From positions 7,885,001 through 7,949,000 of the forward strand of contig NZ_LT629693.1 in the NCBI RefSeq assembly GCF_900099825.1: a DNA stretch of 64,000 nucleotides, read 5' to 3'. This stretch comes from Bradyrhizobium ottawaense. GTDB taxonomy: Bacteria > Pseudomonadota > Alphaproteobacteria > Rhizobiales > Xanthobacteraceae. The translations under genes were made by a program, and so were the position numbers. The notes beneath the pieces are model-generated. The model ran no database searches. It had not been told where the DNA came from and saw only the letters and a list, made by a program, of their open reading frames with translations. Numbering within the stretch: position 1 is the stretch's first letter; each line of letters opens with the position of its first letter. Below, piece by piece: positions 10,192-19,518 of this stretch.

Positions 10192-10920
10192 CTAGCTGGC
10201 CCTTGCCATTTCGTTATCTTCGGGCGATTCGACGTACATTCCGCACATTGTGTCGACCCAGCACAGATGGTCGTGAACCTTCCTGACTCCGGTAACGTTC
10301 TCCGCCGCGACGATAGAGGCCAGCCGTGAGCGTTCCTCGGTGATGACGCCGCTGAGATGGGCGATGCCGTCGCGCACGATGACATTGAGCCCGAACGGGC
10401 TCCAGTCGTTCTTTTCGATCGCGGCGACGATGCGGCTGCGGATGTGGTCGTCGTCGGCGGTCGGATCGGGGATGTCGCGGGCGAGGCCGGCGACCGCCTG
10501 CAGCAGATTGGCGCGCGACACGATCCCGACCAGCTTGCCGTCCCGCATCACCGGCAGCCGCTTGACCCCGTTGCTCTCCATCGACGACACGATGTCCTCG
10601 AGCGGCGTCTGCTCGGTGATGGTGATCGGATCCAGGGTCATGACCTCGGAGATCTTGCGGCCGTATTCATGGACGTAGTCGGTGGCAGCCTTGCCCGCTC
10701 CGAGCAGGAACTTGAGCCAGCGGCCGCGCTTCTTCTGGGTGCCGATCTCGCTGCGGCGGATGAAGTCGCCTTCCGAGACGATACCGACGAGCCTGCCGGC
10801 CGTGTCGACGACGGGAAGTCCGCTGACGTGATACCGCAGCATCAGATTGGCGGCCTCGAGCACGGTGGCATCCGGTGTGACTGTGATGACCGACCGGGTC
10901 ATGATCTGATGGGCGCGCAT
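10192..10920 (-). CDS. CBS-pair and BON domain protein
   Basis: The 242-residue protein has two CBS motifs (about 1-60 and 90-150; MTRSVITVTPDATV and MTLDPITITEQTP) and a BON domain at about 155-225 (VRDGIAHLSGVITEE). CBS pairs usually sense adenosine nucleotides; BON domains bind membranes or partner proteins. Such proteins are common in low-oxygen or stress clusters. It lies 68 bp behind hsp20 on the same strand, with a hairpin between, so it could be read from the same FixK-box promoter. The partner it controls cannot be told from sequence. Confidence 0.85.
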   Translation of the reverse strand: MRAHQIMTRSVITVTPDATVLEAANLMLRYHVSGLPVVDTAGRLVGIVSEGDFIRRSEIGTQKKRGRWLKFLLGAGKAATDYVHEYGRKISEVMTLDPITITEQTPLEDIVSSMESNGVKRLPVMRDGKLVGIVSRANLLQAVAGLARDIPDPTADDDHIRSRIVAAIEKNDWSPFGLNVIVRDGIAHLSGVITEERSRLASIVAAENVTGVRKVHDHLCWVDTMCGMYVESPEDNEMARAS

Positions 10921-10956
10921 GGGACGATCTCCTGTTTCGTGGCCTTTGGAAATGGT

Positions 10957-10978
10957 GGAGCGCCGCGGACGGCGCTCC
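10957..10978 (-). other. GC-rich hairpin between hsp20 and the CBS gene
   Basis: GGAGCGCC and GGCGCTCC pair perfectly around a 6-base loop. There is no run of T on either side, so it may be a weak terminator, an attenuator or an mRNA-stabilising stem rather than a standard rho-independent terminator. Confidence 0.45.
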
Positions 10979-10988
10979 GTCTGTGATC

Positions 10989-11459
10989 TCAGGCGGCGGT
11001 CTTGATCTCGATCTGCTTGACCTGCGTGGGCGCCGGCTTCGGCACGGTGACCTTCAGCACGCCGTTGGCAATCTCGGCCGTAATGTCCTCGACCTTGACG
11101 CCGGCCGGAAGCTCGACCGAACGGGAGAACGAGCCGTAGCTGCGCTCGACGAGGTGATAATCCTTGTTTTTCTCCTCGCGCTCGTTTTTCTTCTCGCCGC
11201 GGATGGTCAGCAGGTTATCGGTCACGTTGAGCACGACGTCCGTTTTTTCCAGCCCCGGGAGTTCGGCGGTGATCTCTATGACCTTATCGGTCTCGCCGAT
11301 ATCCATGCTCGGCATGGCGGTTGAGCTCAAGCCGGGGATATTGCGTGTCACGCCCTCAAACAGCCGGTCGATTTCCTGCTGCAGAAGTGCGAACGGGTTG
11401 GTCTCGCGGCTGGCAACGGCGCGCTGGGTTCCAACCGGGATCACGGATTTCGTCGTCAT
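10989..11459 (-). CDS. Small heat shock protein, Hsp20/alpha-crystallin family
   Basis: The 156-residue protein contains the alpha-crystallin domain at about 50-150, with DIGETDKVIEITAELPG at its start and the family's C-terminal GVLKVTVPK motif. Hsp20 proteins hold unfolding proteins in large oligomers. The start at 11459 has AGGAGGTCCAC just upstream; a longer frame from 11570 lacks this. A FixK box lies 64 bp upstream, so the gene may answer to oxygen limitation as well as heat. It is divergent from the alcohol dehydrogenase. Confidence 0.93.
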   Translation of the reverse strand: MTTKSVIPVGTQRAVASRETNPFALLQQEIDRLFEGVTRNIPGLSSTAMPSMDIGETDKVIEITAELPGLEKTDVVLNVTDNLLTIRGEKKNEREEKNKDYHLVERSYGSFSRSVELPAGVKVEDITAEIANGVLKVTVPKPAPTQVKQIEIKTAA

Positions 11460-11523
11460 GTGGACCTCCTGGTTAAAGCCTTCCTGGCAGGATGATATGA
11501 TAGAGAGGACAGGCCGACGCTGT

Positions 11524-11537
11524 TTGACGAGGATCAA
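11524..11537. promoter_or_regulatory. FixK/FNR-type box between divergent hsp20 and adh
   Basis: TTGACGAGGATCAA fits TTGA-N6-TCAA. It is 64 bp upstream of hsp20 and 56 bp upstream of the dehydrogenase start, so a single box could serve both directions. Confidence 0.8.
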
Positions 11538-11593
11538 ATCCGGGCCGGGTTGGCCCGCTAGGTTGCACACGGTTGCGTGAGGTGACGTACAGA

Positions 11594-12577
11594 ATGCACG
11601 CCATGGTCCTGACAGCGCCCGGCGCGCCGCTCCGGTTTGAACCGCGGGAGGACCCGGTACCCGGGCCGGGGGAGGTGCGCGTCACGGTCAGCGCCTGCGC
11701 CGTGTGCCGCACCGATCTGCATGTGGTCGACGGCGAATTGCCCGATGTCGCCTATCCGATCGTCCCCGGCCATGAAGTCGTCGGCCGGGTCGATGCGCTC
11801 GGCCCCGGCGTCACCGCGCGGAAGATCGGCGACCGGGTCGGCGTGCCCTGGCTCGGTTCCACCTGCGGGGAGTGTTCCTATTGCCGGAGCGGTCGGGAAA
11901 ATCTCTGCGACCGTCCCCGCTTCACCGGCTATACCCGCGATGGCGGCTTTGCGACGCATCTTCTGGCGGATGCCGGATTCTGCTTTCCACTGGGAGAGAT
12001 CGGCGACGACGTCGCGATCGCGCCGCTACTCTGTGCAGGCCTGATCGGCTGGCGCTCGCTGGTGATGGCGGGCGAAGGCAAGCATCTCGGTATATATGGC
12101 TTCGGCGCGGCGGGGCACATTATCGCCCAGGTGGCGCGCTGGCAGGGTCGCTCGATCTATGCCTTCACGCGCGCCGGCGATGTCGACGCGCAGCGCCTGG
12201 CGAGATCGCTTGGCGCCGATTGGGCGGGAGCGTCGGAGGACGCGCAGCCGGTGGCGCTCGACGCCGCCATCATCTATGCGCCGGTCGGCGGACTGGTGCC
12301 GCTGGCGTTACGCGCCGTGCGCAAAGGCGGGCGCGTGGTCTGTGCCGGCATTCACATGTCGGATATTCCTTCGTTTCCCTACGATATCCTGTGGGGGGAG
12401 CGGCAACTGCTTTCGGTCGCCAATCTGACGCGCAACGATGGCGTGGAATTTTTCAAAATTGCTGCGCAGGCTGGAATCAAGACGCACACCACGGTGTTCC
12501 CGCTGCAGCAGGCGAACGAGGTGCTGGCGAAATTGCGCGCGGGACAGATCACCGGCGCCGCGGTGCTGCAGCCATGA
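11594..12577 (+). CDS. Zinc-dependent alcohol dehydrogenase
   Basis: A medium-chain NAD(P)-dependent alcohol dehydrogenase of 327 residues. Catalytic zinc ligands lie in CAVCRTDLH and PGHEVVG; the structural zinc site is CGECSYCRSGRENLC; the Rossmann motif is YGFGAAGH. I chose ATG 11594, which has GAGGTGACGTACAG upstream. The FixK box suggests use as an electron sink or stress enzyme at low oxygen. Its stop overlaps the following APH/kinase gene (ATGA), which points to an operon. The substrate cannot be told from the sequence. Confidence 0.9.
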   Translation: MHAMVLTAPGAPLRFEPREDPVPGPGEVRVTVSACAVCRTDLHVVDGELPDVAYPIVPGHEVVGRVDALGPGVTARKIGDRVGVPWLGSTCGECSYCRSGRENLCDRPRFTGYTRDGGFATHLLADAGFCFPLGEIGDDVAIAPLLCAGLIGWRSLVMAGEGKHLGIYGFGAAGHIIAQVARWQGRSIYAFTRAGDVDAQRLARSLGADWAGASEDAQPVALDAAIIYAPVGGLVPLALRAVRKGGRVVCAGIHMSDIPSFPYDILWGERQLLSVANLTRNDGVEFFKIAAQAGIKTHTTVFPLQQANEVLAKLRAGQITGAAVLQP

Positions 12578-14136
12578 CGGCGCCGGCAGCAGCCACGCTG
12601 GCGAACGGCTCCGGGGCCGCGACCCAGGCGCGCGTGCTCGGTTTCCTTGATGGCTCCGGTTTCAAACGGATCGACACCCACGCCTCCGCGGTATTCCTGG
12701 GTGGCGACCGCGTGCTGAAGATCAAGCGCGCCGTGAAACTGCCCTTTCTGGATTACTCGACGCTCGAAAAACGCCGGCTTGCCTGCGAGGAGGAACTGAA
12801 GGTCAACGCCGGCAACGCTCCGGAAATCTACCGGCGCGTGGTCGCGATCACGCGCAAGGGCGACGGTGGCCTTGAAATTGGCGGCGCCGGGACCGCGGTC
12901 GAATGGGCAGTCGAAATGGCCCGCTTCGACGAGGCGCAGACGCTCGACCATGTCGCCGTGGCGAACGCTATCGATCAGCCGCTTGCGCTGGCGATGGCGG
13001 ATACGATCCTGCAATCGCACGACAAGGCGCCGCGCGCTGGCGGCGAAACCTGGCTCGATTCCATTCCCGGTATCATCGACCGCAACACCGATAAATTCCA
13101 CGCGGTGCGCGGTCTCGACGTCGCCGCCATCGACCGGCTCGACGCCGCCAGCCACGATCACCTCACGCGTCTGCAATCCCTGCTCAGCCGTCGCGCCCAA
13201 CAAGGTTTCGTGCGGCGTTGCCATGGCGATCTCCATCTCGCCAACATCGCGCTGGTGAACGGCCGGCCGCTGCTGTTCGACGCCATCGAGTTCGATCCTT
13301 CGATCGCCACCACCGATATGCTCTACGATCTCGCCTTCACGCTGATGGATCTGGTTCATTTCGGCCAGCGGCATGCCGCCAACGTCCTGTTCAACCGCTA
13401 TCTCTCCGGCGCGGCGGAGGATCATCTCGACGGCCTCGGCCTGTTGCCGCTGTTCCTGTCGATGCGGGCGGCGATCCGCGCCCACGTGCTGTTCACCCGG
13501 AGCGAGCAGGCGGCGCACGGCGAAGCGGCCCGGCAGGAAGCGAAGCGCTATTTCGACCTCGCCGGACGGCTTATCGAGCCGGAGCCGGCGCGCCTGATTG
13601 CGATCGGCGGCCTGTCGGGAACCGGCAAGTCGGTGCTCGCGCGCGGGCTTGCCGGGCTGATCGGGCCGCCGCCGGGGGCCGTCGTCGTCCGCTCGGACGT
13701 GGTTCGCAAGCGCCTGTTTGGTGTCGGCGAAACCACGACGTTGCCGGAAGCCGCCTATCGGGCCGATACCACCAAGCGTGTCTATGATCTTCTTTCGTCG
13801 ACCGCGGAGCGGATCCTCGCGCAGGGCCATTCGGTCGTACTCGATGCGGCCTTCATCCAGGAGACGGAGCGGAACGCCGTCGGGGGTATCGCGCGCAAGC
13901 AGAATGCTGAATTCTCAGGACTGTTCCTGACGGCTGATCTTGCGACCCGGATGGCGCGGATCGAACGCCGTCAAGGCGATGCATCGGACGCCACGCGCGA
14001 GGTCGCGGCGATGCAGGAGACTTTTGCGACCGGCCATGTGGATTGGCAAATGGTCGATGCTTCCGGTGCGCCCGGCGACACGCTGCGCCGCGCCTGTGCC
14101 GGTGTGCCCGGTCTCGCACCGGGCGTGGGCCGATGA
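12574..14136 (+). CDS. Aminoglycoside-phosphotransferase-like/P-loop kinase fusion
   Basis: A 520-residue two-domain protein. The N-terminal half is APH-like with the catalytic loop CHGDLHLANI near residue 216 and the DAIEFDPS metal-binding segment. The C-terminal half, from about residue 340, is a P-loop kinase with Walker A GLSGTGKS, related to zeta-toxin or gluconate-kinase-type folds. Such fusions are common in alphaproteobacteria, but the substrate is unknown; despite the name, resistance is not implied. The start overlaps the adh stop by 4 bp and its stop overlaps the CHAD gene start by 4 bp, so three genes are coupled. Confidence 0.85.
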   Translation: MTAPAAATLANGSGAATQARVLGFLDGSGFKRIDTHASAVFLGGDRVLKIKRAVKLPFLDYSTLEKRRLACEEELKVNAGNAPEIYRRVVAITRKGDGGLEIGGAGTAVEWAVEMARFDEAQTLDHVAVANAIDQPLALAMADTILQSHDKAPRAGGETWLDSIPGIIDRNTDKFHAVRGLDVAAIDRLDAASHDHLTRLQSLLSRRAQQGFVRRCHGDLHLANIALVNGRPLLFDAIEFDPSIATTDMLYDLAFTLMDLVHFGQRHAANVLFNRYLSGAAEDHLDGLGLLPLFLSMRAAIRAHVLFTRSEQAAHGEAARQEAKRYFDLAGRLIEPEPARLIAIGGLSGTGKSVLARGLAGLIGPPPGAVVVRSDVVRKRLFGVGETTTLPEAAYRADTTKRVYDLLSSTAERILAQGHSVVLDAAFIQETERNAVGGIARKQNAEFSGLFLTADLATRMARIERRQGDASDATREVAAMQETFATGHVDWQMVDASGAPGDTLRRACAGVPGLAPGVGR

Positions 14137-15001
14137 TGCCGGCCGGCCGAGCCAAAACCTCCGGCCGGCGCAAGGCCGATCCGGTGGCCGACCTCGATGG
14201 TGCGGCCGCCTTTCAGAAGATGGCGCTGGATTGCGTTGCCGGCATCAAGGCGCATCACGGCAGCGCTTGTGCCGGCGATGCCGAGGCCGTGCACCAGATC
14301 CGCGTCGCCATCACCCGGTTGCGCGCGGCCGTGTCGTTCTTTGCGCCGATCGCGGTTGACGCGGAATGGCATCGCCTGAAAGGGGAATTCGCCTGGCTCA
14401 ACGCCTCGCTCGGCGCTGCGCGCGACAGCGATGTGATGGTGGAGTATGCAAGCGGCAAGCGCTATCAGGCCTAGGCCGATCGCGTGATCGGCGAGCGTCT
14501 CCGTCGGCGACGGGGCAGGATCATCGGCGGCTGGTTCGCTGCCTGCGGTCGGCCCGTACTCCGCGCCTGATCGCGGCGCTATCGGTCTGGACCAGGCAGG
14601 GGCCGTGGCTGGCGCGCTGGGAAGCGGCCGCCCGCCGCGGCGACGCTGAGCCGCTGCAAGCCTATTGCGAGCGCGAACTCAATCGCCGACGCGAGCGGTT
14701 GATCCGCAAGGGAAAGCATCTTTCGAGCCTGAACGCCGAGCGCCGTCACCGCCTCCGGATCAGGGCCAAGCGCTTCCGCTATATCCTGGAAGCATTGGCG
14801 GATATCGTCGCGATGCACAGCCGTGCCGAGGTTCGCGACATGCACAGTGCGGCGAAACGGCTGCAGCGCAAGTTGGGCGATCTGCGCGACCTCAAGCGTT
14901 TTGCCGGGCTGTCGCCATCGGCAGACAAGCACCGCCCACCGGGCTATCGCCGCCAACGGGAACAGCTCAGAAGCGCCGCGGTAGGGGCCTGGCGCGCCTG
15001 A
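14133..15001 (+). pseudogene. CHAD domain protein, broken
   Basis: CHAD proteins bind polyphosphate. The N-terminal part (14133-14471) has the histidine-containing motifs AVHQIRVAITRLRAA and DSDVMVEYA, then an in-frame TAG at 14472 cuts it (probably CAG originally). The frame stays readable to about 14,535, where the similarity moves to another frame (LIAALSVW, RHRLRIRAKRFRYILEAL, RKLGDLRDL) that runs to 15001. Two independent lesions, one nonsense and one frameshift, make a working protein unlikely. The start overlaps the kinase fusion stop. Confidence 0.8.
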
Positions 15002-15052
15002 AGCAGGCCAGGGCGTGCTGACGCCGGATCTCACCTGCGCCGGCCGCCGGGC

Positions 15053-15066
15053 TTGATGTGCGTCAA
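15053..15066. promoter_or_regulatory. FixK/FNR-type box upstream of the universal stress gene
   Basis: TTGATGTGCGTCAA fits TTGA-N6-TCAA and ends 87 bp before ATG 15154. Confidence 0.78.
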
Positions 15067-15153
15067 CGTCCGCCGTGGACGCGGCGTCTAGTCTTCCCGT
15101 CATCGTTCGGATGTGCGCGGGCTGCGCATCCCATCAATGTCGGGAGAATGGCG

Positions 15154-15987
15154 ATGTTCAGAAACCTGTTGGTCCACATTCCGACCGAGCGAGCGGTCAG
15201 GCCGGTCATCGACGTTGCCATCGCGCTGGCCGCCGCGCGCCGGTCGCACCTTGATGCGGTTGCGATCGGCTACGAATCCATGAGCGCGGTCGGGATGGTG
15301 GTGGAGGGCGGCAGCGCCGCTGTCGCCGCCGTCATGGGCGTCGAGGAGGAGCGGGCCCAGGAGCGGGCCAATGCCGCGATCTCGGTGTTCGAGGTCGAGG
15401 CCAAGCTCGCCGGGATCGAATACGGCACGCGGACATTCGCGGCCATCCCCGCCGATGCCGAACAGCACGTCGGCGCGCTGTCGCGGCTTTACGACATGAC
15501 CATCGTGCTGCAGCCGGAAGGCGGCAATGCCAGTTATGACGACATCATTCCGCAGGGAGTCTTGTTCAATTCCGGTGGACCGATGCTGATGGTTCCCCAC
15601 ACCCACAAGGGACCGCTCGAAACCCGCCATGTCGGGATTGCCTGGGACGGCAGCTGGCTGGCCGCGCGCGCGGTGCGTGATGCGATGCCATTCCTGATGG
15701 GCGCCAAGGCGGTCACCGTGATCGCGGTCAATGAGGACGCGCGCACGGCTTCGTCGAACGATCTGGTCAGCCATCTTGGCCGGCGCGGCATCGCGGCGCG
15801 TGTCCAGGGGGTGACGGTCGATCGCGGCAATATCCAGGGCGCCATTCTGTCGATCGTGGCCGAAAGCGCTATCAGCCTGCTGGTGATGGGCGGGTTCGGA
15901 CATTCGCGGCTGCAGGAGCGGATTCTGGGCGGCGTCACGCGAGAGATGTTCCAGTCGATGACGGTTCCGGTGCTGATGTCTCACTGA
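15154..15987 (+). CDS. Universal stress protein, tandem UspA-type
   Basis: The 277-residue protein has the length of two fused Usp domains. The N-terminal part starts MFRNLLVHIPTE. The C-terminal domain has the nucleotide-binding pattern LLVMGGFGHSRLQERILGG near its end, with the GxxGHSR motif of ATP-binding Usp proteins. ATG 15154 lies 7 bp behind GGGAG; ATG 15148 is too close to it. The FixK box in front suggests induction at low oxygen, as for Usp genes in other FNR/Dos-type regulons. Confidence 0.87.
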   Translation: MFRNLLVHIPTERAVRPVIDVAIALAAARRSHLDAVAIGYESMSAVGMVVEGGSAAVAAVMGVEEERAQERANAAISVFEVEAKLAGIEYGTRTFAAIPADAEQHVGALSRLYDMTIVLQPEGGNASYDDIIPQGVLFNSGGPMLMVPHTHKGPLETRHVGIAWDGSWLAARAVRDAMPFLMGAKAVTVIAVNEDARTASSNDLVSHLGRRGIAARVQGVTVDRGNIQGAILSIVAESAISLLVMGGFGHSRLQERILGGVTREMFQSMTVPVLMSH

Positions 15988-16063
15988 TCTTCCGACCTGG
16001 CGCAACTGCCTTCGGGGCGTGGCAACTACGCTCCTGACTTTTATTCAAACCAAGAGAAAAACC

Positions 16064-16456
16064 ATGACTGTTCACAATCACGCTGTCGTCTGGGTCGATC
16101 ACCGCACCGCCAAGATATTTTATCTGGGTTTGGACACCGCCGATGAGCGGAAAATCGATGCCAAGCTGGACAACGAACATCTGCATCACAAGGCCAATAC
16201 CATCGGCTCCGGCAAGACCCACGACGATTCGACCTTCTTTCCACGCATCGACGAGGCGTTGTCACATTGCGAGGCGGTGCTTCTTGTCGGTCCCGGAAAC
16301 GAGAAGACGCTGCTGCTCAAGCATCTTCAGGAGGCCGGCGGCTCCCACAAGGGACGCGATCTCCATGCCGAGCCCATCGACCACCCCAGCGACCGCGAGA
16401 TCGTCGCGTTGGGCCGCCGCCACTTCCATCTCGGCGAGGCCGTACGCGAAAATTGA
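16064..16456 (+). CDS. Conserved hypothetical protein, possibly eRF1/Pelota-like
   Basis: The 130-residue soluble protein starts MTVHNHAVVWVDHRTAKIFY, with CAAGAGAAAAACC upstream. It has a central LLVGPGNEK segment followed by a helix and the ending IDHPSDREIVALGRRHFH. This pattern fits the short bacterial proteins annotated as translational machinery or archaeal release-factor-like (baeRF), but I give that at low certainty. It follows the stress-protein gene on the same strand by 76 bp and converges with the broken ATPase at 16463. Confidence 0.6.
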   Translation: MTVHNHAVVWVDHRTAKIFYLGLDTADERKIDAKLDNEHLHHKANTIGSGKTHDDSTFFPRIDEALSHCEAVLLVGPGNEKTLLLKHLQEAGGSHKGRDLHAEPIDHPSDREIVALGRRHFHLGEAVREN

Positions 16457-16462
16457 GGCCGT

Positions 16463-18924
16463 TCAAGCGCCTTGCTTGAGTGCGAAGTGCTTGGCGACCT
16501 CCGCGCTCGCGAGATAGGCTACCGTCACCGCAGCCATGGCCCCCACCAGCGGCCAGGGCAGCGGGACGAAGCCGAACAGGCTTTGCAACGGGCCGAGAAC
16601 CACAAAGAACGCCGCGGCGAGTGCGCCGAGCGAGGTGACCACCAGCGCGATATGCGGCGCACGCGATCGCCACGGCACCCTTGCGGTTCGGATCAGGAAT
16701 ATCACCAGGATTTGCGTCGCGATCGATTCGAGGAACCAGCCGGTCTGGAATTCCGCCGCACCTGCGCCAAAGCCCTTCCAGAGGATGAGAAACGTCGCCG
16801 CATCGAACAACGACGAGACCACGCCCATCACGATCGTGAAGCGCAGGACGGCGGCCATGTCCCAGATATGCGGGCGGGTGGTTTCCTCCGCATCCACGGA
16901 ATCGAACGGGATGCCGATCTCCGAGAGGTCTGCAGCGGTAACAGCGGCAGGAACGGAAGCACCAGTGAGGCCAGCGCCATCGACAGCATGTTGCCGAAGT
17001 TGGAGCTGGTGCCCATGCGGACATACTTCAGGATATTGGCGAAGGTTCGCCGGCCCTCGCGGACGCCTTCCGCCAGCACGTTGAGGTCGGACGCCAGCAG
17101 GATCATGTCGGCGGCGGCACGGGCGACGTCGGTGGCACCCTCGACCGACAGGCCGACATGCGCGGCGTGGATCGCGGGCGCGTCGTTGATGCCGTCGCCG
17201 AGGAAGCCGGTGACATGGCCGCGCTTGCGAAGCGCCTCGATGATGCGCTTCTTCTGATCCGGATCGACGCGCGCGAACAGGTCGATCTGTTCGACCTTTG
17301 CCGCCAGTCCGGCATCGGTGAGCTCCGCGATCTCGGCTCCTGTCAGAACGTTGTCGCTGCGCAATCCGACGGCGCCGGCGACATGCCGCACGACGGCAGC
17401 ATGGTCGCCCGAAATCACCTTGAGCCGGACCCCGAGTGCCGACAGCTCCGCGACCGCTTTGGTGGCATCGGGCTTCGGCGGATCGGCGAAGACGCAGAAG
17501 CCCAGGAAGGTCAGGCCCCGCTCGTCATCCAGTGTCAGAGCTGTGTGGCCGGCAGGGACCGATTTGACGGCAACGCCGAGCAGCCGGAACCCCTGCGCGT
17601 TGAGGCGCTGTTGCGCGGCATCGATGCGGGTCCGCAAGGATTCATCGAGCGGGTGGGCGAGGCCGTCGATCTCGACCGCCACCGCGCGGGACAATACCGC
17701 TTCCGGCGCGCCCTTGGTAACTAGCAGCGTGTCCTGGCCGCGTTCGGCCAGGACCGAAAGGCATCGCCGGCTGAAATCGAACGGCAGTTCGCCGCGTCGT
17801 GTCCAGTCCGTACCGGCGATGCAGTCCGCCAGGATCGCGTCGTCGAGCCCGCTGCGCGCGCCGGTCTGAAACCGGCTGTTGACGCGCGCCAGCTCGAGCA
17901 CCTGGTCGCTCTTGATACCTTGCCAATCGACGCACTCGGCGAGCGATATCTTCGCTTGCGTCAGGGTGCCGGTCTTGTCGAAGCACAGCACGCCCATGGC
18001 ACCGAGATCGTGGATTGCCGACAGCCGCTTCACGATCACCTTTTGCCGAGCCATGCGCTGGGCGCCGCGCGCCAGCGTCACGGTCATCACCATCGACTGC
18101 ATCGCCGGCCGGTCCGAAGCGAGATGGGCGAGCAGAACGAACAGGGTGAGAAAGATCGTGAGTCGCAGGATCAGCAGGCCGAGCCGCCGGACGCCCTGCT
18201 CGAGCGCCGTCGGCGGCACATTGGCGGCCAGTGCCGAAGCAATCGCCCCGAAGCGGGTCCGCTGGCCGGTTTCGACCAGCAGCATTGTGGCCTTGCCGGC
18301 AACGACGGACGTGCCGGCGAACAACGCATTCTGCGCGTCTGCCGCATCCTTCGCCGCACACGGCGCATTGTTCTTGCGCGCCGGAAACGGCTCGCCGGTC
18401 AGGATCGACTCGTCGAGCTGAAGATTCTCCGAATCGAGCACGAGACCGTCTGCCGGCACCAGATCGCCGATGCGCAGCAAAACGATGTCGCCGGGCACCA
18501 GCTGGCTTACCGGCAGGGCCACCGGGGTTCGATCGCGCACCACGTCAGCGCGAACCGCCACCGAATGCCGGAGCGCCTCGGCGGCCTTTTCGGCGTGATA
18601 TTCCTGGACGATATCGAGCGTGATCAACGGCGTCAGCACCGCCAGAATGATGAAGAAACTGCCGAAATCGCCGCTGATACCGGAGATCGCCGCCGCCGCG
18701 ATCAGGAGCGCGACAAGCGGATTGAGCAGGCGCTTGCCGAGCTTGAGCAGGACAGCCTCGCCATGGGTGGCTTCGATCAGATTGGGGCCATAGGTCTGCA
18801 ACCGTCTGTCGGCTTCCTCCTGCGTCAGTCCGGTCAGCCGGGACCCCAGTCGGGTCAGGAGCCCGTCTGCGGTCTCATGCCAGAAGGCGTGGTCGGCTCT
18901 CTTCACCTCGTGCGAAGCCTGCAT
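16463..18924 (-). pseudogene. Magnesium-type P-type ATPase (MgtA-like), broken
   Basis: The N-terminal 680 residues show the P-type ATPase actuator motif (LTGEPFPA), the phosphorylation site CFDKTGTLTQ and the hinge GDGINDAP. Two lesions are visible. First, an in-frame gap of about 17 residues near 18,090 joins RPAMQS directly to MVMTVTLARGA, removing the membrane segment with the conserved proline (PELLP in relatives). Second, near 16,930 the frame changes just after FLPLLPLQ and about 8 residues are missing; the C-terminal membrane part continues in another frame to 16463 (DLSEIGIPFDSVD onward). The pump is unlikely to work. Its start has a FixK box 59 bp upstream. Confidence 0.8.
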
Positions 18925-18983
18925 CGGTCATCTCCGGGAACTGGGCAGCGTCCGCTGTTTGCCCGGAAATGCCCGGCCGGCCG

Positions 18984-18997
18984 TTGATGTGCCTCAA
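18984..18997. promoter_or_regulatory. FixK/FNR-type box (ATPase side)
   Basis: TTGATGTGCCTCAA fits TTGA-N6-TCAA and is 59 bp upstream of the minus-strand ATPase start at 18924. Confidence 0.7.
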
Positions 18998-19030
18998 GCG
19001 GCAAATCCGGGCGCAGAGCTTGATCCGTAT

Positions 19031-19044
19031 TTGATGCATCTCAA
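19031..19044. promoter_or_regulatory. FixK/FNR-type box (phasin side)
   Basis: TTGATGCATCTCAA fits TTGA-N6-TCAA and is 58 bp upstream of the plus-strand phasin-like start at 19103. Together with 18984-18997 each divergent gene has its own box. Confidence 0.72.
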
Positions 19045-19102
19045 TGTCCGGATGGATGCCAGCCGCTATCGTTTCTAAAGACCCCTGAAATCGGAGATCG
19101 CC

Positions 19103-19471
19103 ATGACCGAACTATCTGAACAGGTTGCTTCCGGTTACGCGGAATCGGCCGCCAAGGGCGAGGCACAGGCTTCCCAGATGAACCAGAGTGCCGCTGAATT
19201 CATGATCGGCGCGCAAAGGCTGATGTTTGAGGAATTCGTGTTCTACACCGACGAGATGCTGGAGCGGACACGGATCGAGATGAAGCTCTTCACCGAATTC
19301 GCCGCGAAAATGGGCGGCGCGCATTCCGTCAAGGACATCAAGACGATGTGCCGGGAATGCGGCCAGCACCAGCTCGATTTCCTGCATCGCGATTCCGAGC
19401 GGCTGTTCAAGCATGGCGAACGGATCATCGCGACGACGTCCCACCTGATCAGCGGCGATCCCTTGAATTGA
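19103..19471 (+). CDS. Phasin-like protein
   Basis: The 122-residue, almost fully helical protein has no cysteine-rich or catalytic motif apart from CREC near residue 88. The amphipathic pattern (FMIGAQRLMFEEFVFYTDEMLERTRIEMKLFTEF) and the position 47 bp in front of phaC suggest a phasin, which coats polyhydroxyalkanoate granules. ATG 19103 follows GGAGATCGCC. A FixK box sits 58 bp upstream. Similarity alone is modest; the neighbour supports the call. Confidence 0.65.
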   Translation: MTELSEQVASGYAESAAKGEAQASQMNQSAAEFMIGAQRLMFEEFVFYTDEMLERTRIEMKLFTEFAAKMGGAHSVKDIKTMCRECGQHQLDFLHRDSERLFKHGERIIATTSHLISGDPLN

Positions 19472-19518
19472 CGGCTGCGTATCCAGCATCCGGCGAAACC
19501 AGACAAGCGATAGACAGC

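Noticed and set aside
11872..12573. Upstream extension of the APH/kinase gene in its own frame
   Set aside because: This part is out of frame with, and fully inside, the alcohol dehydrogenase; the ATG at 12574 overlaps the dehydrogenase stop and begins the APH domain.
12574..14136. Aminoglycoside resistance gene
   Set aside because: The APH-like fold is used by many kinases; the fusion with a P-loop kinase and its operon context do not point to resistance.
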